A stretch of 64,000 bases of DNA, taken from assembly GCA_019671005.1 (NCBI GenBank), contig CM033724.1:23041786-23105785 (forward strand), in the 5' to 3' direction. Positions within the stretch are counted from its first letter, which is position 1. Every line of letters starts with the position of its first letter. This DNA is from Hibiscus mutabilis (taxonomy: Eukaryota > Streptophyta > Magnoliopsida > Malvales > Malvaceae). Shown in pieces: positions 56,808 to 64,000 of this stretch. The position numbers and the translations under genes were made by a program. The notes beneath the pieces are model-generated. The model searched no databases. It worked only from the letters and a program-made list of their open reading frames with translations, and had not been told where the DNA came from.

Positions 56808-56833
56808 GGTATAGTTGGCATGCCATAGAGTCT
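56808..56833 (+). promoter_or_regulatory. Conserved TATAGTTGGCATGCCATA motif, left LTR
   Basis: Copy of the motif at 10617-10642, including the TGGCATGCCA palindrome and a following TAGAGTCT. Confidence 0.45.
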
Positions 56834-56880
56834 ATAGAGCTCGTATTTGGGGTGGGCTACAATCCTAGACTACGGTCTTT

Positions 56881-56978
56881 ATTTGGCGACAGTAGGAGAG
56901 AAGTCTTTGTGGTCATTTAGCGACAGTAGGAGGGATTGACTGGTATTGTGTGTACCATTATATTAGCGACAGTTGGTT
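56881..56978 (+). repeat. Three imperfect repeats with GCGACAGTAGGAG
   Basis: Units at about 56884, 56919 and 56966 (ATTTGGCGACAGTAGG, ATTTAGCGACAGTAGG, ATTAGCGACAGTTGG). They lie 50-150 bp downstream of the conserved motif. The right LTR has the matching, slightly altered copies near 62227-62320. Confidence 0.7.
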
Positions 56979-57668
56979 GGGGATTTGAGTACCTAGACTG
57001 TTACTTGATTATCAATGCTATGAAAGAGACTAATAATGAAATTTGGAAGTTAAACAAATGGACTATGCTTGATAGTATATCTTAAAAGTATTCATGTTTA
57101 TGAGATATTATGTGATAAGTAGTATGTGGAAAGATATTGCACTTGGTTATATATGTGATGAGTATATGTGTACTTGAGATACTATGTTTCATAACTTGGA
57201 TAACATGTAAACATGTTTATAGGATGTTATGTTTGATATTATGCATAATAAATAATCAGAAGTTGATGACGTGCCAAGTTTGATAGCTTATATGATAAGT
57301 AGTTTTAAGTTCATGATATACATGTTAATAACATATTGGATAAATAAGGTCGTGATTGTGAGACGTTGGATGTCTTATGACTCGTAATGTAGAAATGGAA
57401 TAACATATGTGATAAGTAACTATATCAATGGATATCTCATTTAAAAGAAACTTTTTAATTGGTAGATTAACCTCTTGAATAAACATGAAAACTTGCATTT
57501 TAAGTAATTAACTTCTAATTGAGGTTGTGCACAATTGGAACTCAATTTAGTGACATGATTCGAAAACTTATAGTTATGATTAATGAATTCATGAAAATTT
57601 ATAAACCGAATAAATGGATTAGCACACAAGTATATATACAAGTTTAATAAACAAAATTGATATAATTA

Positions 57669-57960
57669 CTTATGCCATGGACTATTTTACATTGTATAAG
57701 TATATATACATAATTTGTGTACTGTTTTGATATAATTAATTATGCCATGAACTGTTTTGAATATATAAATATGTGTGCATAATTGATGGACTGTTTTGCA
57801 TAAATTAAAGTATGATGAAGACTGTATCGAATGTCTAAATGAGCATATTTGATTGTTGGACTGTTTGTATAAGTCAAGCATGTAGAGGATTGTTTCGAAT
57901 ATATATATATGTGTGTGTGTACATGAATCATGATGATTTTGGATGTAAACAAGTATGTAT
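57669..57960 (+). repeat. Degenerate ~50-bp repeats with GGACTGTTTTG
   Basis: Phrases GGACTATTTTAC, TACTGTTTTGATA, GAACTGTTTTGAA, GGACTGTTTTGCA and GGACTGTTTGTATA follow one another, each followed by an ATATAA/GTATAA stretch. Related phrases are scattered at 55390-56120. Confidence 0.6.
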
Positions 57961-59748
57961 TAGAGAATTTGGGTGTATATAAGTAATTCATAAGCATGAT
58001 TTGATATGTTTAATATGCTAATTAATTTGCGTACTGATATGATAAGTTTGATAACACATGAAATAAGTATCATATATCAAGAAATTCTATGTTTAATAAT
58101 TTATAATAATAATAATAATAATAAAATAAAGTAATCATATTCATGATATACTATGATAGATAGCTTGTGCTACAAACATAACCTATTTATGAAATAGTGG
58201 GTAGCGTATGTGATAAGTTTTATCCGTTTCTAAAATAATATGTTAAATAACTTGTGCGATAGGTAACCATGGCTTTGATATGCTAAGTTTGATGTCATAC
58301 TTAAATGTCTTTTATGCCAAGAAATTTCATGATATAGTGAATTGTGATCGATGACTTGAACAATAAGAAAGTTACGGGTTAAAAGGCTAATTAAAAAGAA
58401 GTAAAGTAAGTTTATAAGATAAAGTACTGAATTCGGTAATGTTTTCTTTTGTGATTGATCTATCAGTCAGGTGGAAATATATACTTATTTAAAGCATTCA
58501 TGTACATTTAAGTTCAAGTGATGACGAATACCCTTTATGCGTATATGTTTGTTTGAACATTATATGTGTAAAGTTGTTCAAGCATGATTCGAATAGCACA
58601 CATCAGTAAAATTGCTTGTTGTGTGACTTAATCTACATTGGCTAATCTCTTGCCCAAGCATAGCTTGTAGGGTTCGAAGAATTTGATGAGTGAATAGACG
58701 TTTGGTTTCATTTTATAAGTCACTCTAAAACTACCTCACTAAGCTTATGCTTAACTTATCATTTTTAAATGTCTTTCAGGTTAAGCTTACTTATGAGTGT
58801 TTTCTGAGCTTGGACGAGGTCATAAGTGACATGATGTATGATCGTATTCTTCTTAAGAACTCCTAGATGGTGGCACATAGTTACTAAGAATGCATTGTGC
58901 ATTATAATTTGTTGAGTGATTACATATGTTTATAAGCTTTTTAAGCGTTTCAAGTTTTGTAATAGGCCTTTAATTATATTGGTCGCTTGACATGCGTGAT
59001 ATATATTTAGTTTGATAATGCGGTGGTTCATATATCTATATGTGTCTTAACTTGTGAGACCACCTTAATATCATGCATGTAGGTGAAATAATATCTATGC
59101 ATATAGTAACATGTGTTAACCCTAAAATGGTAACGTATTACGTATGATTAGATTGGTAGTTAAAATAGTTAATTGGTAGGTATGTTGTCAAATACAAGTA
59201 AGGCTTATTATGTGAAATTTATATATATAACTGAATATATTTGGTTCAAGTTTTGAAAGAGCCTTGATTTCGGCATTAGAGTGTAACTATCACCGTTTTG
59301 TAAATAGTCCATAATACTTGTGATTGCTTGTTGGATAAGCTATGTTAGACATATTGCTCAATTACTTGTTACTAGGGTTATATGTTGATTGTGATACTTA
59401 ATGCTTAGATGGTATTCTTGATTAATAATTTGAGTTTGAAATAATTCATACTTGTAAGCTTAAAGATCTTTAGTCAGTGGTTTTTTATTATACTGACCAA
59501 TCTTAAACATAAATTGATATATCTTAGACATGATTTAAAGTATTTTGCTTAGTGTATATATAATTGTTTATACATGAATTGAAATTTAAGATAGACCTAT
59601 CTAATATACAAAAAGTTTTTAAATCACCTTGACTTCTGGTAGTATGATTGGTCGAATTTTTGTTATGACATCTGATATTTGTTTGAACTTCGTTCATGTA
59701 ACACTTCTTAAACCGGTTTTTCTCCTAGACCGAGTAAGGGGTGTTACA

Positions 59749-60089
59749 TTTATTGGTATCAGATCTTAGGTTTAGCCGATTCTCGGACTAAACCGAAACT
59801 TGTTGCATCATCATGAATTAATGTGGCACTTAAGAGTTAAATTTGATAAGTACTTGTGATCTACGTCTGATAAAAGCTTTCTTTTATATGTTATTGATCT
59901 TTAGAAAAGTATGAGATTTGTTGAAGTCGGGACATCGAGGGCCCGACTAATTCCTCTCATGGAGGAAGAAGAGTAAGAAAAAACTAAAAATAGTAGAATT
60001 CTTAGAATGATGTTAGAATTAGTGTGAAACTCCTTATCAAATTATGACCTAAGGAAAATTTGGGACGAATTTTTTTAGGGAGGGAGAAT
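59749..60089 (+). other. Minimal interior: primer-binding site, short leader, purine tract
   Basis: TGGTATCAGATC (59754) is a tRNA-Met-type primer site with a mismatch near its end. An ATG at 59909 opens 21 codons ending GAAGAAGAG-TAA, possibly a stub of gag. The tail AATTTTTTTAGGGAGGGAGAAT (60069-60089) is the chromovirus purine tract adjoining the second LTR. Nothing else is encoded. Confidence 0.85.
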
Positions 60090-63000
60090 TGTAATACCCC
60101 AAAATGTAGCCTAGAACTTTAACACTAGTTTGAATGTAATTTAAATTTGATTGAGATGCTTTTATAATGAAAATTGGGAGTCTTATGATCAAATTAGAAT
60201 CATAAAACAATAAGTGACCCTAATTAAAAGGACTCAATCGAATTCATGATAGAACTTGTGGTTTACATGCAAAGAAAAATTAAATGGTGGCCTTGGCCAC
60301 TTGTCCCACCAAAAGCAAGCAAGGTGTTGGAAAAGGGGAAAGGTTCACGGCAATTGTAAACAAAGGGAAAGAAAATATTGGGATATTCATCTTCTTTGAA
60401 AATCTCTAATAACCGAAGTAGTTAGAGAATGGAGAAGAAAGCTATAGTGGTGATCATAGTTTAGGTTTGAAACCTTATTCGAATGGCATGATGAAATGAA
60501 GGTAATCCCATGTTCTCCTCCTTATGGAATTATTGTGAATTGGATTGTATTCATGTTATAATTTGGCTATGTTAGTCGATGCATGTAAATGAATAGGTCT
60601 GATCGAATTTAGAGAGATAAGTAGGAAACTCTAATAATGAAATTTTACCAATAGGGAGATAAGATCCAACAATACCGAAAGATTGATGCTTGAATTGTTA
60701 GATATTGAAATTAGGCCATTCAAACAGGCTATGAAATTGATATGTGAACTCAAAATTTATACTATTTTGATGTATATACAAAATTAAATGGATTGTATTG
60801 GTCAAATATACTTAATGTTTGAAAGGTTGAATATGTTCGGATGACACATACATGTTTGAATTTGAACGTTAGTCATATAATGGTTATGAATGATCTAAAA
60901 ATGTTATGATTGAGGGTTGTTTAAAGAATTAATTGCGAACCAAACTGCTTGTTAAAAATTTAGTAAAGAAATTGGTCTGATTTAAGAATGAAAATGTGGA
61001 TAATATATATATATGTGTGTGTGTGTGAGAATACATGTATGTGAAACTGTTTTATATATGTGAAAATGTACGGGGCTATTTTGGTGTACATATGAGTATT
61101 GTGGACTACCTTGTGTAAAAATTATGTATATACATGTGTTTTGAGCTGATTTATATACGCACAAATAAGAGTAAAGGCTGTATTGATAATCAATAAAAGC
61201 AAGGGAAATACTTTGCCATAAAATTTGTAAACTGTTTTGAATATATAAGAAAGTATGAAGGTTGTTCGTGTATGAATGTTTATGTATATAAACATGTGAA
61301 TGTATGATGCCTGCTTTGATTAATTAAACAAGGAAAAAGCTTTAAGAAGGCATATAGGGGCTGTTTTGTACAAATTATATAAGTATACATGAACCTTGAA
61401 CTATTTTTGATACATGGAAAAAGTAATAGGGTTGTTGATGTATGTATTTGTATGATGTTATAGCTATTTTGTATACCTAAGAATCTTGGTGGATTGTTTG
61501 TGGATGATTGGATATCATAATTGATTCTAATATATAGTTATACTCCTTGCTTTACTTAGACCAAGATGGGATCGATAAGTAGATCAAGATGTAGGGAAAA
61601 AACGAAAAGGAATTGTAATTCGGCGATAAAAACTAGCTTGGAATATTAGTGAGTGTAGTTTAAAGTCTCGGGATAGATTGAAAACTATCCCGAGCATCTT
61701 TATTTGCTTTAAATATGTTCATTGTTTGTTAAATGAAATGATGTTGTGTGTGTAAGCTTGGAATTCGTGGTAAGTACTTAAATAAAGTACCTTATAATAT
61801 GAAACACTTGATGAAGGCATGATATATGTTTGAGATATATATAAGAACCTATATGCTTAATATAATAAGTTATAAACATTGTTTGGGAATTATATGAACA
61901 TGAAGTTATGCCCACCTCTAAAATAAACAATATATGTTATGAAATACATGTTCGAAGATTACATGTGTTTGAAAATGTTTGATATGTTATGAAATAAACC
62001 TTGCTTATATGTTAGCAAGTATGTGGAGCTATGTTCATCCTTGATAAGAATGTGACGTGTTATTTAATTTTATGAACAAGGAGCTAAGCTCGAATTCAAC
62101 TCTGATAAGATAAGATTTGATTGGAAATCCTTGGTTTCGAGCCAGTTATAGGTATAGTTAGCATGCCCTAGAGTCTATAGAGCTCGTATTTGGGGTGGGC
62201 TACGATCCTAGACTACGGTCTTTATTTGGCGACAGTAGGAGGGAAGTCTTTGTGGCCATTTGGCGATAGTATGAGGGATTGACTGGTACTGTGTGTACCA
62301 TTATATTAGAGACTGTTGGTTGGGGATTCGAGTACCTAGACTGTTACTTGATTATCAATACTATGAAAGAGACTAATAATGAAATTTCCAAGTTAAACAA
62401 ATGGACTATGCTCGATAGTATATCTGAAAAGTATTCATATTTATGAGATATTATGCGATAACTAGTATGTGGAAAGATATTGCACTTGGTTATATATGTG
62501 ATGAGTATATGTGTACTTGAGATACTATGTTTCATAACTTGGATAACATGTAAACATGTTTATAGGATGTTATGTTTGATATTATGCATAATAAATAATC
62601 ATAAGTTGATGACGTGCCAAGTTTGATAGCTTATATGATAAGTAGTTTTAAGTTCATGATATACATGTTAATAACATATTGGATAAATAAGGTCGTGACA
62701 GTGAGACGTTGGATGTCTTATGACTCGTAATTTAGAATTAGAATAATGTATGTGATAAGTAACTATATCAAGGGATATCTCATTTAAGAGAAACTTCTGA
62801 ATTGGATGAACTCAATTTAGTGACATGATTAGAAAACTTATAGTTATGATTAATGAATTCATGAAAATTTATAAACCGAATAAATGGATTAGCACACAAG
62901 TATATATACATGTTTAATAAAAAAATTTGATATAATTACTTATGCCCTGGACTGTTTTACATTGTATAAGTATGTATACATAATTTTTGGACTGTTTTGA

Positions 63001-64000
63001 TATAATTAATTATGCCATGAACTGTTTTGAATGTATAAATATGTGTGCATAATTGATGGATTGTTTTGCATAAATTAAAGTATGATGAAGACTGTACCGA
63101 ATGTCTAAATGATCACATTTGATTGTTGGACTGTTTGTATATTCAAGCATGTAGAGGATTGTTTCGAATATATATATATATATATGTATGTACATGAATC
63201 ATGATGATTTTGCATGTAAACAAGTACGTATTAGAGAATTTGGGTGTATATAAGTAATTCATAAGCATCATTTGATATGTTTAATATGCTAATTAATTTG
63301 TGTGCTGATATGATAAGTTTGATAACACATGAAATAAGTATCATATATCAAGAAATGCTGTGTTTAATAATTTATAATAATTATAGGAATAAAATAAAGT
63401 AATCATAATCATGATATGCTATGATAGATACCTTGTGCTACAAACATCACCTTTTTCTGAATTGGTGGGGTAGCTTATGTGATAAGTATTATCTGATTCT
63501 AAAATAATATGTTAAATAGCTTGTGTGATAGGTAACCTTGACTTTGATATGCTAAGTTTGATGCCTTGGGTATTAAGAAATTTATGAATGTGACATGTCA
63601 TACTTAAATGTCTTTTATGCCAAAACATTTCATGATATAGTGAATTGTGCTCAATGACTTGAACAATAAGAAAATTACAGGTTAAAAGGCTAATTAAAAA
63701 GAAGTAAAAAAATTTATAAGATAAAGTACTGAATTAGGTAATGTTTTCTTTTATGATTCATCTACGAGTCAGGTGGAAAGATATACTTATTTAAAGCATT
63801 CATGTACATTTAAGTTCAAGTGATGAAGAATACCCTTTATGCGTATATGTTTGTTTGAACATTATATGTGTAAAGTTGTTCAAGCATGATTCGAATACCA
63901 CACATCAGTAAAAATGCTTTTTGTGTGACTTAATCTGCATTGCCTAATCTCTTACCCAAGCATAGCTTGTAGGGTTCGAAGAATTTGATGAGCGAATAGA
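60090..64000 (+). repeat. Right LTR (first 3,911 bp, runs off window)
   Basis: Aligns to the left LTR from its first base with scattered substitutions. Visible differences include a ~65-bp deletion near 62805 and a ~30-bp insertion near 63570. High similarity indicates a fairly recent insertion. Confidence 0.9.
62151..62176 (+). promoter_or_regulatory. Conserved palindromic motif, right LTR (mutated)
   Basis: Reads GGTATAGTTAGCATGCCCTAG; two changes break the TGGCATGCCA palindrome relative to the left LTR. Confidence 0.4.

Larger units (their letters stand above)
54725..59748 (+). repeat. Left LTR (5,024 bp)
   Basis: Begins TGTAATACCCC and ends GGGGTGTTACA. AT-rich and non-coding. It carries a GT run (55647-55670), many degenerate GGCTGTTTTG phrases, the conserved palindromic motif at 56808-56833 and three GCGACAGT(A/T)GG units downstream of it. 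Confidence 0.9.
54725..64000 (+). mobile_element. LTR element with ~5-kb LTRs and a 341-bp interior (non-autonomous), running off the window
   Basis: LTR 54725-59748 (5,024 bp), interior 59749-60089, second LTR from 60090 to at least 64000. Both LTRs start TGTAATACCCCAAAATG. The interior keeps a primer-binding site and a purine tract but no gag or pol, so it depended on another element for replication. It inserted just after the protease of the plus-strand chromovirus. The 5-bp sequence before it is ACCTC; the right-hand duplicate is outside the window. Confidence 0.9.

Noticed and set aside
59909..59974. Short 21-codon frame in the 341-bp interior as a micropeptide gene
   Set aside because: Probably a stub of the gag start; nothing indicates selection.

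Overview
This window looks like nuclear DNA of a flowering plant, most likely a eudicot. Every recognisable coding trace belongs to a plant transposon family: Athila, Tekay/Del-like chromovirus and Tat/Ogre-like Ty3/Gypsy elements, a Copia-like solo LTR, a plant L1 LINE, MULEs and a hAT. I see no intact host gene, no tRNA or rRNA gene and no prokaryotic operon. LTR style vaguely recalls Malvaceae such as cotton, but that is only an impression. The region behaves as a repeat-rich, gene-poor block in which elements have inserted into one another.

Layout. 1-7469: 3' two-thirds of an Athila-type element (pol, env-like ORF, 3' LTR), inserted into the end of a chromovirus pol. 7470-12189: that chromovirus's chromodomain end and its 4.35 kb LTR, which contains 30 copies of an 18-bp repeat. 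12190-13161: tail of an older LTR. 13397-15317: a Pack-MULE with ~310-bp terminal inverted repeats and a perfect 9-bp target duplication, carrying a decayed piece of the host transcription-elongation gene IWS1. 15665-16144: a fold-back MITE with a 9-bp duplication. 16259-23991: a full-length but dead L1 LINE with an 18-bp target duplication, broken by a solo LTR (16938-18499). 24491-25608: a non-autonomous hAT. 25729-26179: a second MULE-type MITE. 26340-33742: a minus-strand chromovirus, cut in gag by a plus-strand chromovirus (33743 onward). That one is in turn cut in gag by a 17.86-kb Tat/Ogre-like element (35816-53674, duplication GGTAG) and just after its protease by an element with ~5-kb LTRs around only 341 bp of interior (54725 to beyond the window end).

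How parts relate. The Tat element keeps all expected modules: LTR, primer-binding site, extra ORF1, gag, protease, G-patch-like linker, candidate intron, reverse transcriptase, two RNase H domains, integrase, 3' UTR, polypurine tract and LTR. Frameshifts disable its proteins. No autonomous, uninterrupted element is present.

Most unusual observation. The 1.9-kb 3' UTR of the Tat element carries two families of small stem-loops: four of one kind and about seventeen of another. Loop or internal sequence is conserved while stem sequence changes in compensating pairs. This suggests a selected RNA or single-stranded DNA structure that I do not recognise from any description. Other notable points are the IWS1-carrying Pack-MULE, the giant-LTR/tiny-interior element, a palindromic motif shared by three LTR families, and an extreme excess of the pentamer TGCCA in the Athila element. 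All calls are by eye; no alignment or search was run.
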